A DNA stretch of 64,000 nt, taken from positions 53,922 through 117,921 of the forward strand of contig JAEUHJ010000045.1 in NCBI GenBank assembly GCA_016795375.1, read 5' to 3'. Under the pieces are notes generated by a model. The model did no database searches. It was not told the DNA's origin and saw nothing but the letters and a program-made list of their open reading frames with translations. A program made the position numbers and the translations under genes. Numbering within the stretch: position 1 is the stretch's first letter; every line of letters begins with the position of its first letter. Of this stretch, positions 6,847 through 15,614 are shown piece by piece. This stretch comes from Verrucomicrobiaceae bacterium. Its GTDB lineage: Bacteria > Verrucomicrobiota > Verrucomicrobiia > Verrucomicrobiales > Verrucomicrobiaceae.

Positions 6847-9800
6847 ATGCTAAGAGTCGTGGCCCATACCAGCGCGGCGGCAGCTCGCAAATACTATGCG
6901 GACGGCCTGAAACGCGAAGACTACTACTCGGAAGGCCAGGAGATCGTTGGCAAATGGCATGGCAAAGCCGCTGCGAGGCTTGGCATTGAGGGGCAGGTGG
7001 ACCGCGAGCAGTTCGCGGCGTTGGTTGAGAACCGGCATCCGGTGACAGGGCAGAAGCTGACGCCGCGCACAAAGGACAGGCGCCGGGTCGGCTATGACCT
7101 CAATTTCCATGCGCCAAAAAGTCTCTCGGTGCTCTATGCCCTGACACAGGATAAAGAGGTTCTGGCCGCGTTCCGGCAGGCAGTGGCCGAGACCATGGCG
7201 GAACTGGAGGAGAGGGCGGAAACTCGGGTCCGCAAGAAAGGGGCGGAGGAAAACCGTGTCACAGGCAATCTGGCTTGGGCAGAGTTCGTGCATTTCACGT
7301 CGCGGCCCGTCGGGGGTATTCCAGACCCGCACCTGCACGCGCACTGCTTCACCTTCAACGCCACCTTTGATGGGGTGGAAGGCCGCTGGAAAGCGGCCCA
7401 GTTTGGGGCCATCAAACGGGAGGCGCACTATGCTGAGGCTGCGTTTCATGCACGGCTGGCGGCCTCGCTTTCCAAAATGGGCTATGGCATTGAACGCCGA
7501 AAAGGCGGCTGGGAGATTCAAGACATGCCTGCCAGTGTCCTTGCCAAATTCTCGCGGCGCACCGCTCAGATTGAGCGGCTGGCGGATGAAATGGGGATCA
7601 AGGACGCAAAGGCCAAGGATGGTCTGGGGGCGGCCAGCCGCGAGGGAAAGCGGCACGGGATGAGCTTTTCTGACCTCCTGGCAGCGTGGAGCGTCCGGCT
7701 GACGGATGATGAAAAGGTCCAGATTTCAAAGGTCTGCTATAATAGAGGGGCGGGCAGGGCGGTGCGAGTATCAGCTGCGGAGGCCGTCGATCACGCACTC
7801 TCAAAGCTCTTTGAAAGGCAGTCGGTTGCGGAGCGCGGCCACATTCTGGCGGCAGCGCTTCGGTTCGGTGCCGGTGATGTGACGCCACAGCAAATTAAGG
7901 CAGAATTTGAGCGCAGGGCGTTGATTGGCCGGAAGGTCGGTGATCAGCACCTATGCACCATGCGAGAGGTTTTAGCGGAGGAAATTGCTCTTGTGGGCTT
8001 TGTCCGCACGGGGCGCAATTCGGCGATGCCGCTCGGCGGCAGGGGAAGAGTGGTGCTCTCCGAAAAGCTTTCGGAAGAGCAGCGGGCAGCCGTGAAGCAT
8101 CTTCTTTCCAGCCGTGACCAGGTGATGGCGATTCGGGGTGGGGCGGGGGTCGGCAAAACGACGCTCATGCAGGAGGCGGCAAAAGCTATCGAAGCAAGAG
8201 GGCTCAAATTCTTCGCCTTTGCTCCGTCGGCGGCGGCATCCCGAGAAACCCTGCGGGAGGCAGGGTTCGCAGGTGCCGATACGGTCGCGCATCTTCTTCT
8301 GAATCAGAAGCTGCAAAAGCAGGTACAGGGGCAGGTCATTTGGGTGGATGAGGCTGGCCTCCTCGGGGTGCGCGATTTGTGGCACATCATGGAAGTGGCA
8401 GGGCCTTCGACCCGCATCATCTTGACCGGCGATACCGCGCAGCACGCACCGGTGGCAAGGGGCGATGCCTTCCGCCTGCTGCAAAAGCATGCGGGCCTCC
8501 GGGTTGCGGAAGTCACACAGATCCGAAGGCAGGAGATCGAGGACTACAAGAAAGCGATTGAAGCTCTCGCAAAGGGTGACATCAGAACCGGTTTTCGGAG
8601 GCTGGAAGCACTCGGAGCATTCATCGAAATCGAGAGTGAGGCAGAGCGCCACCGCGAATTGGCGGCCGATTATCTCGCCCTCGGGAAAAAGGGAACACCT
8701 CCGCTGGTCGTGTCTCCCACGCACGCGGAAAGTGGAAAGGTGACGGCGGCGATTCGTGAAGCGCGGCGAGCGGCGGGACAGCTCGGCCCGGAGCGCCGAT
8801 TGGTCCAGTATCACAATCTGGCCTGGGAAGAGGCGGAAAGGCGCCTGCCGGAGAATTATCGGGCGGGACTCGTGGTGCAATTTCACCAGAATTCAAAAGG
8901 CATCATGCGGGGTGCGAGCTTCCGGGTAGCGGGACGCCGGGAGGATGGCAGTGTGAAACTGGTCACACCATCAGGAGAAGAAGCCACCTTGCCTTTGAGC
9001 GAAGCTGCCAAGTTCCTCGTGTACGAAGAACGCGAAATCGCTTTGGCAAAGGGAGACCGCATTCGCATCACGCGAAACGGCGAGAGCCAGAATGGAAAGC
9101 GCCTCAGCAATGGCAATCTCTTGACAGTGGAGAAGTTCGGAAAAAGGGGCGAGATCGTGCTCAGCAACGGCGCGGTGCTCGCGGCAAACCATGGGCATTT
9201 TGCGTATGGCTACTGCCAGACCTCACATTCCAGCCAGAGCAAGAGCGTCCGGGATGTGCTCATTGCCCAAAGCTCAGATTCGTTCGTTGCGAGTTCCCGC
9301 GAACAATTTTATGTGTCGTGCAGTCGTGGGAAGCAAACTGTTCGCATTTACACAGACAACCGCCAGGAACTCCAGCAGGCGGTTGGAATCTCGTCTTCCC
9401 GAATGGCTGGGGTGGAACTTGCGGACCTTTCCGCAGCAGACCTTGCCGCATTCATGAGCACCGAACTTGGCGCAAGACAGTGGCGCGATACCATCCAGAG
9501 CCGCAGAGGGGTGGACGGCTCCAGAACCTTCGTGGAGAAGCTTGTGGAGCAGCGCAAAACCGACCCCACTTTGCAAAAGCCAAACGACATGTCGTGGAAG
9601 GGCTATATTGAGATGCGCCGCAACCTCGCCGGGGCGGATGGCAAAAGCCGCTCCAAGGGGCATCCTGCGGCGATGACGAAGGGGGCGAGTGTTAAAGGCA
9701 AGACCTTGCCGAAGCGAAGCGAGCATTCGGCGTCCCGAGTTGCAGAATTGAAAGCCACCCGAGAAGCAAAGCGGCAGGATGCCGCCAAGGAAAAGCCGAA

Positions 9801-10110
9801 AGCGTCTGAGGCGCAAAAGGTCCGACAGAAAAGCCGCATGGCAAAAGCATACGATTCCGCGGCAAGCCACTTCAAAAAAGTGGCGGACAAGGTGCGCGGA
9901 AGGTCAGCGCCGCCACCCGAAGGCAAGGTGGTCAAGATGGGGTCAACCAACGTAAAGCCGTTGCACAATAACAACGCAGAGCGAGCGGCTGCGCACGCGA
10001 AGCGGGAAAAAGCAGCAAGCGCTAGGAAAAGCGGTGAACAACAGGCTAAAAAGATGAGTGAAGCAAAGGCGAAACAGACCGCGCCGCGTCCGGTCATCAC
10101 CAGAAAATGA
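6847..10110 (+). CDS. MobF-family conjugative relaxase-helicase (TrwC/TraI-like)
   Basis: A 1087-residue protein. The N-terminal relaxase domain has two tyrosine pairs (Y16/Y17 and Y26/Y27) and the metal-binding three-histidine motif HLHAH at 162-166 followed by 'CFTFNATFD'. A superfamily I helicase follows, with Walker A GGAGVGKTT at 431-439 and 'VIWVDEAGLL' as motif II. The C-terminal 200 residues are Lys/Ala/Arg-rich and probably disordered. The enzyme should nick oriT, stay covalently attached to the 5' end and unwind the strand during transfer. It is first in a tight four-gene operon (gaps of 6, 6 and 2 bp) with a small protein, a membrane protein and a trypsin-like protein. Confidence 0.92.
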   Translation: MLRVVAHTSAAAARKYYADGLKREDYYSEGQEIVGKWHGKAAARLGIEGQVDREQFAALVENRHPVTGQKLTPRTKDRRRVGYDLNFHAPKSLSVLYALTQDKEVLAAFRQAVAETMAELEERAETRVRKKGAEENRVTGNLAWAEFVHFTSRPVGGIPDPHLHAHCFTFNATFDGVEGRWKAAQFGAIKREAHYAEAAFHARLAASLSKMGYGIERRKGGWEIQDMPASVLAKFSRRTAQIERLADEMGIKDAKAKDGLGAASREGKRHGMSFSDLLAAWSVRLTDDEKVQISKVCYNRGAGRAVRVSAAEAVDHALSKLFERQSVAERGHILAAALRFGAGDVTPQQIKAEFERRALIGRKVGDQHLCTMREVLAEEIALVGFVRTGRNSAMPLGGRGRVVLSEKLSEEQRAAVKHLLSSRDQVMAIRGGAGVGKTTLMQEAAKAIEARGLKFFAFAPSAAASRETLREAGFAGADTVAHLLLNQKLQKQVQGQVIWVDEAGLLGVRDLWHIMEVAGPSTRIILTGDTAQHAPVARGDAFRLLQKHAGLRVAEVTQIRRQEIEDYKKAIEALAKGDIRTGFRRLEALGAFIEIESEAERHRELAADYLALGKKGTPPLVVSPTHAESGKVTAAIREARRAAGQLGPERRLVQYHNLAWEEAERRLPENYRAGLVVQFHQNSKGIMRGASFRVAGRREDGSVKLVTPSGEEATLPLSEAAKFLVYEEREIALAKGDRIRITRNGESQNGKRLSNGNLLTVEKFGKRGEIVLSNGAVLAANHGHFAYGYCQTSHSSQSKSVRDVLIAQSSDSFVASSREQFYVSCSRGKQTVRIYTDNRQELQQAVGISSSRMAGVELADLSAADLAAFMSTELGARQWRDTIQSRRGVDGSRTFVEKLVEQRKTDPTLQKPNDMSWKGYIEMRRNLAGADGKSRSKGHPAAMTKGASVKGKTLPKRSEHSASRVAELKATREAKRQDAAKEKPKASEAQKVRQKSRMAKAYDSAASHFKKVADKVRGRSAPPPEGKVVKMGSTNVKPLHNNNAERAAAHAKREKAASARKSGEQQAKKMSEAKAKQTAPRPVITRK

Positions 10111-10116
10111 GGCACT

Positions 10117-10530
10117 ATGGCGGACAAAATTGATGAAATTCTGAAGGCAAGGCAGGCGGCTGAGAAGCCGCTTCCTCAAACCGAGGGCAGCGACAAATTC
10201 TTCTCCATCCTGGTCGGAGAGGGAATCCAGGAGCATTTCCTCGAACTGCAATTCCAGAACGGCCTGCAAACCTGCTTCAGCTATTCTGATCTGCTTTGGT
10301 TTAACCACGATCCTGAATCGGGGTGCATCGACATGGAGTTTGGCGGATTCCTTGTCACCGTGAAAGGACGTGGCCTGCGTCCGCTCTTCAATGGCATCAA
10401 GGGCAAGCGTGTGGCATGGGTGAAGGAAGCGGACAGCGAACTTCAAGACCATCAGGAAAATGAATCTTTCGTGGAATCGATCAGCATCACGCCTCCCAAA
10501 GGCTTCTCGGAAGAGGAAACAGCCGAATAA
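10117..10530 (+). CDS. Hypothetical protein in the relaxase operon
   Basis: A 137-residue soluble acidic protein, not recognised. It has an N-terminal helix ('DKIDEILKARQAAEK'), a central beta-rich region ('FFSILVGEGIQEHFLELQFQ', then 'CIDMEFGGFLVTVKGRG') and an acidic tail. It starts 6 bp after the relaxase stop and ends 6 bp before the next gene, so it is translated from the relaxase transcript. An accessory role in the relaxosome is possible but nothing in the sequence proves it. Confidence 0.7.
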   Translation: MADKIDEILKARQAAEKPLPQTEGSDKFFSILVGEGIQEHFLELQFQNGLQTCFSYSDLLWFNHDPESGCIDMEFGGFLVTVKGRGLRPLFNGIKGKRVAWVKEADSELQDHQENESFVESISITPPKGFSEEETAE

Positions 10531-10536
10531 ATCTCA

Positions 10537-11838
10537 ATGAATTGGCGCTTCGTCAAAGCCTTCCCCAAATACGCGGTGGTTGTCGCCGTGCTGGTTGTGA
10601 GCACCAGTCTCTTTGCCTTTTGGTGGTTCTTCGGGCGAAAGCAAACGCAGCGCTGGGAATTCGCTAAACCGGACCCGGCCAAGGTGGAGGAAGTTCGAAA
10701 AACTGCTGCGTCACTCCCAAATCGTCTTGGCTGGCTGGCGCTGGTGGGAAGCGATCTCTATGACATGAGCAGCGGCGAATTGCTGTTTAGGAACTGGCTG
10801 CGCGGCATCCCTTTGCGCATATTCTACTACCCGGACTCGAACTGCCTGATGGTGCAGGCGGAGCGCGGCATCATGAGGTTTGGCATGGATGGCAAGCAGG
10901 ATGGCGCGATGGGTGTTGAATCGCCCCCAGCGTTCACCAACAACGGGAGCATCGCGATGCACATCAAAGACGGCGACATTTGGGTCGCTGACGTGGATTG
11001 GACGGCCTTCAAATTCGTGAATGAGCGACAGGCCACCAAATACGGCCAGTTCTTCGCTCCGTATTTTTCCGCGAATGTTTACCTGGCTTCGGACAATGCC
11101 TGTCTGGTCAATCATCAGAACAAACTGCTGCGCGTGGATTTGAAAACTGGCGATTTGCAGCAAATGAGCCTGCCGATTCATCGGAGCATGAGGCCAAGAG
11201 CGCCGGACTGTAAAATGCTGGTGGGAGAGGAGGGGGAGAAGTTCCTCGCATACGACATCGACAAGGGAGAACCGGTTCTTCTTCCGAAGACAGGAAGGAT
11301 TTCGGATTTTCAGTGGCTAAACAATGATGCTTGCGCGTTCATCGTCGAAGGCAAGCATGTGGCGGTCTTTGACCGCAAGGACAGCAAGATTGAGGTCGCG
11401 GCGACGCTGCCGTTTGACTGCCAGAAAATTTCCTCGCCGTCCCTTGGTGGGCGTTATGTGCTGTGTCATGGCCGGGATGACTATGCGCTTGTAGATGTGG
11501 AAGAGAAGAAGGCGGAGGCGCTGGGGATTGATGCCGACAATCTGAGTTGGGTGAGTAATGACACTTTGCTGTATTCGCGGGAACTCCCGGACATGAAGCT
11601 CCGGGGCACCTGGATAAAAAAGGTTGGACGAGAGCCTGAGCGCATCCTCGCGGAGCCTTATGTGGTCGGCTATGACAAATCCGCGCCGGTAGCTTTGCTG
11701 AGGGAGCTTGGCGTCGTTGCCTTCGCGACACGAAACGCTCTTTTCAAAATGAAACCAGATGGTTCCGAACTCACGGAGGTTGCCAAGCTCGCGCAGCCGG
11801 TCGGAAGGATTCAAGGGGTTGAGCTTTGGGGTCGGTGA
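10537..11838 (+). CDS. Membrane-anchored beta-propeller-like protein
   Basis: A 433-residue protein with one N-terminal transmembrane helix (about residues 8-30, 'AVVVAVLVVSTSLFAFWWFF') and a long extracytoplasmic region. That region has repeating strand-turn units such as 'KLLRVDLKTGDLQQMSLP', 'FLAYDIDKGEPVLLP' and 'VAVFDRKDSKIEVAATLP', the spacing seen in WD40 or YVTN-type propellers. No family is assigned with certainty. It is third in the relaxase operon, directly before the trypsin-like gene. It could mark or sense the cell envelope during transfer, but that is speculation. Confidence 0.7.
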   Translation: MNWRFVKAFPKYAVVVAVLVVSTSLFAFWWFFGRKQTQRWEFAKPDPAKVEEVRKTAASLPNRLGWLALVGSDLYDMSSGELLFRNWLRGIPLRIFYYPDSNCLMVQAERGIMRFGMDGKQDGAMGVESPPAFTNNGSIAMHIKDGDIWVADVDWTAFKFVNERQATKYGQFFAPYFSANVYLASDNACLVNHQNKLLRVDLKTGDLQQMSLPIHRSMRPRAPDCKMLVGEEGEKFLAYDIDKGEPVLLPKTGRISDFQWLNNDACAFIVEGKHVAVFDRKDSKIEVAATLPFDCQKISSPSLGGRYVLCHGRDDYALVDVEEKKAEALGIDADNLSWVSNDTLLYSRELPDMKLRGTWIKKVGREPERILAEPYVVGYDKSAPVALLRELGVVAFATRNALFKMKPDGSELTEVAKLAQPVGRIQGVELWGR

Positions 11839-11840
11839 TT

Positions 11841-12566
11841 ATGAGCGTTCGCGCTATGTTCAAGGTTGCCCGTCCGATGGTGTTCGACAATCGGTGCGAG
11901 GGTTTCGAATACTCGACGGGCGGTTCATGTGTCGTGGTTGCACTGCATGAACGGTTCTATGCGGTCACGGCTCTCCATGTTCCAAACGATGTGCATCGCC
12001 AGTATAAGCCAAGTCAAATGCTTGTACCCTATGAAGAGGGCTCAGAGAGGTTTCTGCCGATTCGGGAGGCATTCGTCATGCAAACGGACGAGCATGATGA
12101 TACTGATCACAAGGACATCCTGATTCTCGAAATCTGGAAGGATAAGCTAGATATGTCCCGGTGGAACGCAGATTACTGTTTCAATCTCGCATGGAATGAC
12201 GCCGCAAAGCCACCAACTCAACAAACGCAGTACTGGCTTTCCGGGTACCCAGACGAAATAAATCCCGTAGATTACGATGGCTCGGTCATTCACACACTAG
12301 CGGCGCATTGTCCGGGCGAGATCTGCGTGAAAAACCGTTTCATTGGAGTGGATGAATGGACACTCGATCCCAAGAACGATTTGAAGAGTTATCAGGGGCT
12401 TAGCGGCGGCGGAGCGTTCTCTTTTACACCTGTAACTGAAGGACAGGCGCATGTTCGTTTGGAAGGAATTGTACTGCGCGCCACAGTAGAGAGCCAAAAG
12501 GCTTTTATCCTACAGAGCCGTTTAATACGCGAGTATATCAGGACACAACAATCCTCCAGCACGTGA
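11841..12566 (+). CDS. Trypsin-like serine peptidase domain protein
   Basis: A 241-residue protein with the chymotrypsin-fold triad pattern: H46 in 'FYAVTALHVP', D92 in 'HKDILILEI' and S188 in 'YQGLSGGGAF' (GxSGG). It has no signal peptide, so it should act in the cytoplasm. Similar stand-alone trypsin-like domains occur as effectors or processing enzymes in bacterial conflict systems, where they often cleave a co-encoded partner. Start taken at ATG 11841, 2 bp after the preceding stop; an in-frame TTG at 11826 is less likely. It is more AT-rich than the relaxase gene. The triad is read from motifs only. Confidence 0.72.
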   Translation: MSVRAMFKVARPMVFDNRCEGFEYSTGGSCVVVALHERFYAVTALHVPNDVHRQYKPSQMLVPYEEGSERFLPIREAFVMQTDEHDDTDHKDILILEIWKDKLDMSRWNADYCFNLAWNDAAKPPTQQTQYWLSGYPDEINPVDYDGSVIHTLAAHCPGEICVKNRFIGVDEWTLDPKNDLKSYQGLSGGGAFSFTPVTEGQAHVRLEGIVLRATVESQKAFILQSRLIREYIRTQQSSST

Positions 12567-12608
12567 ACCAAAACCCAAAAAATGTTTCTCTGGCGATAAG
12601 TAGGTTTT

Positions 12609-12779
12609 GTGGAATATAAAACCTCAAAACGAAACAGCCGGAGAAAGTCCGGGAAACAACCAAAACATGAAGACCGCCGCGAAGCGGCCTTGATTAAAAT
12701 AAACGCACTGGTGTCAGTTGCCAGAGTGGCGAAATTCCTTTGGGATTTGGCTAAAGATCACCTGGAAGACTGGTTCTAA
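12609..12779 (+). CDS. Small basic/amphipathic protein (uncertain)
   Basis: A GTG-initiated frame of 56 codons plus stop. It encodes a strongly basic N-terminus ('KTSKRNSRRKSGKQPKHEDRR') and a helical C-terminus ('AALIKINALVSVARVAKFLW', then 'DLAKDHLEDWF'). This is an unusually protein-like pattern for the otherwise empty stretch 12567-12966. It could equally be chance. A GC hairpin near 12671-12686 overlaps it and might instead be a terminator for the relaxase operon. Confidence 0.3.
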   Translation: MEYKTSKRNSRRKSGKQPKHEDRREAALIKINALVSVARVAKFLWDLAKDHLEDWF

Positions 12780-12813
12780 GCAGGGGCATTCAGCTCCGTC
12801 AGCCGCTGCGACC

Positions 12814-12844
12814 ACCATCAGGGACGGGCAGGGCGGGGACTATT
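12814..12844. repeat. 31-bp direct repeat, left copy (flanks pilin-like gene)
   Basis: A 31-bp sequence starting ACCATCAGGG and ending GGGGACTATT recurs at 13800-13830 with one mismatch. The two copies bracket the pilin-like gene 12967-13728. This is the footprint expected of a cassette inserted by duplication or recombination. Confidence 0.75.
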
Positions 12845-12966
12845 GGCCATTTAGTTGCGAAGAGAGCACAGCGAACGTCGCCTTTGGCTCATGGATTGGC
12901 TCGAGAGGATTCAGGCAGTCGAGATTGGGGGCCGGTGATTTGCCGGTGGGAAATTGTCGAGGTGTA

Positions 12967-13728
12967 TTATGGAGATGCGTGGGAAATGCCGAACATCTTG
13001 ATATGAAGGCCACAGTAAGGCCTTGACTGTGAAGTAAGATACACGCCTCCGCTAGCACATGAGGTATGAGCATCCCCACCCGGGATGCTACCAGCAAGCA
13101 CAATGCCAAGATCTGGATTCCCATCGTCCAGTTTTAAGTCGAGAGCCGACGCATCGCTCGCTAGTAGCGATGTGTCATATGAATACTGGCCGGAAATTCC
13201 ACCGCAGAATCTCGAGTTACCATGAGGGATGCTTCTGTAACATAACACCCACCAATCTCCGATATGATCCTGTGCATAGCCGTTGCTTCTAATAGAAGTT
13301 CCAACCACTACAGTTCCACGGATTCCAATCTTTGCCTTAGGAATGCTCAAATCCGGAACCACCCCGACAGAAGGGTCGACCGCTGAAAAAGTCGTGGGGA
13401 TCACTCTGGAATCTGACATGTGTTTCCAAAAGTTCCCAGCCTCAGTAGCTACGAGCCAAGGAAATATTGCTACGCCACCCCACCAATCTCCACCGTCAAT
13501 GATTCGATTATTGTTTCCTGCCGGAGAAAACAAGGAACTATCTCCAGGTAACTGTTGGAATTTTTCCCTGAACTGTGTGACGGCGATGTCAAACTGCTGT
13601 AATTGTTGAATCTGTGCATTAATTTTCGCGGTCCTGACCATGCTCTTGGCGACAAGGATGCCGCCGATAAGCAGACCAATGATCACCAGGACTATTGACA
13701 CCTCGACGAGTGTGAAGCCTTTGCGCAT
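12967..13728 (-). CDS. Type IV pilin/pseudopilin-like protein
   Basis: A 253-residue protein. Its N-terminus is a canonical class III signal: a short basic leader 'MRKG', then 'FTLVEVSIVLVIIGLLIGGILVA', with cleavage after G4, F5 as first mature residue and the conserved Glu at mature position 5. A prepilin peptidase would process it and the hydrophobic helix would pack into a pilus or pseudopilus. The rest is a Gly/Trp/Asp-rich globular domain like those of verrucomicrobial and planctomycete pseudopilins. A strong AGGAGG ribosome site precedes the ATG. No pilus machinery is nearby. The gene sits between two 31-bp direct repeats, suggesting independent acquisition. Confidence 0.82.
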   Translation of the reverse strand: MRKGFTLVEVSIVLVIIGLLIGGILVAKSMVRTAKINAQIQQLQQFDIAVTQFREKFQQLPGDSSLFSPAGNNNRIIDGGDWWGGVAIFPWLVATEAGNFWKHMSDSRVIPTTFSAVDPSVGVVPDLSIPKAKIGIRGTVVVGTSIRSNGYAQDHIGDWWVLCYRSIPHGNSRFCGGISGQYSYDTSLLASDASALDLKLDDGNPDLGIVLAGSIPGGDAHTSCASGGVYLTSQSRPYCGLHIKMFGISHASP

Positions 13729-13778
13729 GAGCGCCTCCTGAACTGACTTTATAGCTGAAGGCTTAACAAAGCGTCAAG

Positions 13779-13797
13779 AACTGCCGCATTTATGCGG
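13779..13797. repeat. TGCCGCA inverted repeat upstream of the pilin-like gene
   Basis: A perfect inverted repeat with TGCCGCAT and ATGCGGCA arms, about 50 bp upstream of the pilin-like start codon and just before the right 31-bp repeat. It may be an operator or a hairpin associated with the insertion boundary. Confidence 0.4.
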
Positions 13798-13799
13798 CA

Positions 13800-13830
13800 A
13801 CCATCAGGGATGGGCAGGGCGGGGACTATT
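13800..13830. repeat. 31-bp direct repeat, right copy
   Basis: Right-hand partner of the repeat at 12814-12844, differing at one position (C to T). It lies upstream of the pilin-like gene's promoter region. Confidence 0.75.
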
Positions 13831-13891
13831 CCGAAGTTTACCGCATGCGAGCCTTCGCGAGCGATGCGTCAGAGGCACGGAAAGGCTGCCC

Positions 13892-14110
13892 CTAGCGGGG
13901 CAGCGCTTCCAGGTGGAGATGCAATTTGCGGTCATGCGCCATGTTGCAGGAAAGCGACACTGCACGGGCGTAGCTGAGGCAGTGGTAAACCGTGCCGAGC
14001 GGAGCGCGTGTCGCGGATTCAACCACGGTCACGCGCCAGGCGGCGCGGGCCTTCCCTTCGACTCTGACGGCCCCCGCGTGGGGGCCGGTCATTCTGACAA
14101 ATGCATTCAT
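13892..14110 (-). CDS. Small conserved plasmid/ICE-type protein (unknown function)
   Basis: A 72-residue frame starting at ATG 14110, ten bases downstream of the stop of the preceding 64-residue gene. It has the form 'WRVTVVESATRAPLGTVYHC', then 'LSYARAVSLSCNMAHDRKLHLHLEA'. Similar small proteins travel with ArdC on plasmids and integrative elements, to my recollection. It is third in a compact unit with ardC and the 64-residue gene. No biochemical role can be given. Confidence 0.5.
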   Translation of the reverse strand: MNAFVRMTGPHAGAVRVEGKARAAWRVTVVESATRAPLGTVYHCLSYARAVSLSCNMAHDRKLHLHLEALPR

Positions 14111-14120
14111 GGTGTGCGCT

Positions 14121-14315
14121 TTAGTGGGTGCGTTTTGCGATGATGCCGCGCACGATGGCGGCGACGGTTTCAAGCGGTTGGCGCATCGGATCGCCAGTCC
14201 AGCCAAGGCAGGCGGCCCGGATAGCGAGCTGGTTTTCCAGCTCATCAAACTCCGAATTCGTGAGGTCTGCCGTCTCGATGAGTTCGGCGTCAGAGAGAGA
14301 AAGGAGCGCATTCAT
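14121..14315 (-). CDS. Small acidic protein encoded with ardC
   Basis: A 64-residue acidic helical protein ('SLSDAELIETADLTNSEFDE', then 'VAAIVRGIIAKRTH'). Its ATG shares one base with the ardC stop codon (TGATG), so it is translationally coupled to ardC. Not recognised as a named family. Its acidity recalls DNA-mimic antirestriction partners, but it is short and this is only an impression. Confidence 0.6.
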   Translation of the reverse strand: MNALLSLSDAELIETADLTNSEFDELENQLAIRAACLGWTGDPMRQPLETVAAIVRGIIAKRTH

Positions 14316-15211
14316 CAGGCAACCTCCTCCCGTTCGATGTCCAGAATGTAGTTTGCGGCCTTCTGCGCCTGAGAAGCGGCGCGTATAACCCAGCCTTTGG
14401 CGTCCTTGGATTTCAGGGCTTCGATCCAGCTTTGCAGGTAGGAGGCGGAATTGCCGAGTTCGCTTTCCATGATGCCCGCATGAGCGTTCAGGAATGAAGC
14501 GGACATTTCCGCAACAAGCTCTTCCTCTGCGTAGGTCTTGCGGGCGGTGTCGCCTTCCGCATGTATGCCCTTGTTCTCAAGCAATGACTTCCGGGCGAGG
14601 CGGTCAGCGTGGCCCGTGCTGTGGCTCAGTTCGTGAAACAGCGTGGAATAATAGGCTTCCTCACTGCCAAAGAACCGACGCTCCGGCATGTGAACGCTGT
14701 CAGTGGAAGGACGGTAACAAGGAACGGCGCTGCCCTCTCTGATTTCAGGGGCCTTTGGCATCCCGGAAACAATCTCGCGTGCGCGTGCGGTCTTCTCCGT
14801 GATGGAAAGCTCCGGCAAGTTTTCGGGTTTCGGAAACTCGATGCCTTCGATCTGCGAGGCATGAAACACGGTGTAAGCTTTCAGAAAACGACGTGTCTCT
14901 CCTTCTTCATCCTGCGCGGGCGCGTTGTCGTCTTGCTTCGTGTAGGTGCCATACTTCACCACCAGCGAGCCGCGTTCCCCTATTCTCACGTGTCCGCCCA
15001 GCTCTTTGGCTTGAAGGAAGGTCAGAAAGTAGGGTGACGTGAAGCGGAGGCTTCCCAGCAAAAAGACGTTTATGCCCTGATAGCATCTCCCGCTGGCGAA
15101 GTTCCTCGGGAACCCAACCTTTGAAAAGTAGGGGGATTTCCAAGGCACAACGCCCTGTTCAAGCTGCTCAATAATGCGGTCTGTGACCTGCTGATAGATG
15201 TCTGGTTTCAT
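14315..15211 (-). CDS. ardC: ArdC-like antirestriction protein
   Basis: A 298-residue protein. It has an N-terminal ssDNA-binding domain ('DIYQQVTDRIIEQLEQGVVP', 'PRNFASGRCYQGINVFLL') and a C-terminal metalloprotease-like domain with HELSH ('LFHELSHSTGHADRL') plus a downstream 'YAEEELVAEMSASFL' that supplies the third ligand. ArdC proteins bind ssDNA entering by conjugation and protect it from host restriction, so it fits a mobile element. Start chosen at ATG 15211, which has a good AGGAGGAAC ribosome site; upstream in-frame extension is not needed. It heads a three-gene unit with two small proteins. Confidence 0.88.
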   Translation of the reverse strand: MKPDIYQQVTDRIIEQLEQGVVPWKSPYFSKVGFPRNFASGRCYQGINVFLLGSLRFTSPYFLTFLQAKELGGHVRIGERGSLVVKYGTYTKQDDNAPAQDEEGETRRFLKAYTVFHASQIEGIEFPKPENLPELSITEKTARAREIVSGMPKAPEIREGSAVPCYRPSTDSVHMPERRFFGSEEAYYSTLFHELSHSTGHADRLARKSLLENKGIHAEGDTARKTYAEEELVAEMSASFLNAHAGIMESELGNSASYLQSWIEALKSKDAKGWVIRAASQAQKAANYILDIEREEVA

Positions 15212-15614
15212 GTTAGTTCCTCCTGTTTCGGTTTTGCGAAAAGCACTCGGGCGCGCGCAAAACATGCGTGACCAAAGCCGGAGGAACGGGCGGGCAGTCA
15301 CAGGGAGGCTCCGAAGGAGGGAGCCCTTTAGGGACAGCCTTTGGATGCCCTTGACGGCCCGAACGTCCGTGAGGCATCAAAGCCGTTCGCTACGGAACAA
15401 GCGGGCGGCGCAAAACGAGCCGTCAGGCGGAATTGCTATGCACGGAAGGATGTGACTGCGGCAGCGAAAGGCTTGCCGGTAGCGAAGCAGGCAGCTTCCT
15501 TTGGTGCTGATCCCTGGTGGCTTGAAGTGCCGTGGTGCGGCCCGCTGCGCCTTGAATCTTCAAGGCTGCTGAAGGCGGGACGAATGGCGGCACATGGCAG
15601 GGGCATTGTCTTCG
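15212..15614. other. Gene-free GC-rich leader region between ardC and the first hairpin repeat
   Basis: About 400 bp with no convincing gene on either strand. It resembles the gene-free stretches preceding the other hairpin repeats (21604-22011, 23403-23658 and 24545-24819). It shares with 21970-21990 a GACGAATGGCGG word about 35-40 bp before the repeat. The region probably contains the ardC promoter, reading left, with the hairpin element at its far end. Confidence 0.4.

Noticed and set aside
13804..14022. Leftward 72-codon frame (13804-14022) overlapping the small ardC-operon gene
   Set aside because: Arg/Pro-rich, no ribosome site, overlaps the better-supported frame 13892-14110.
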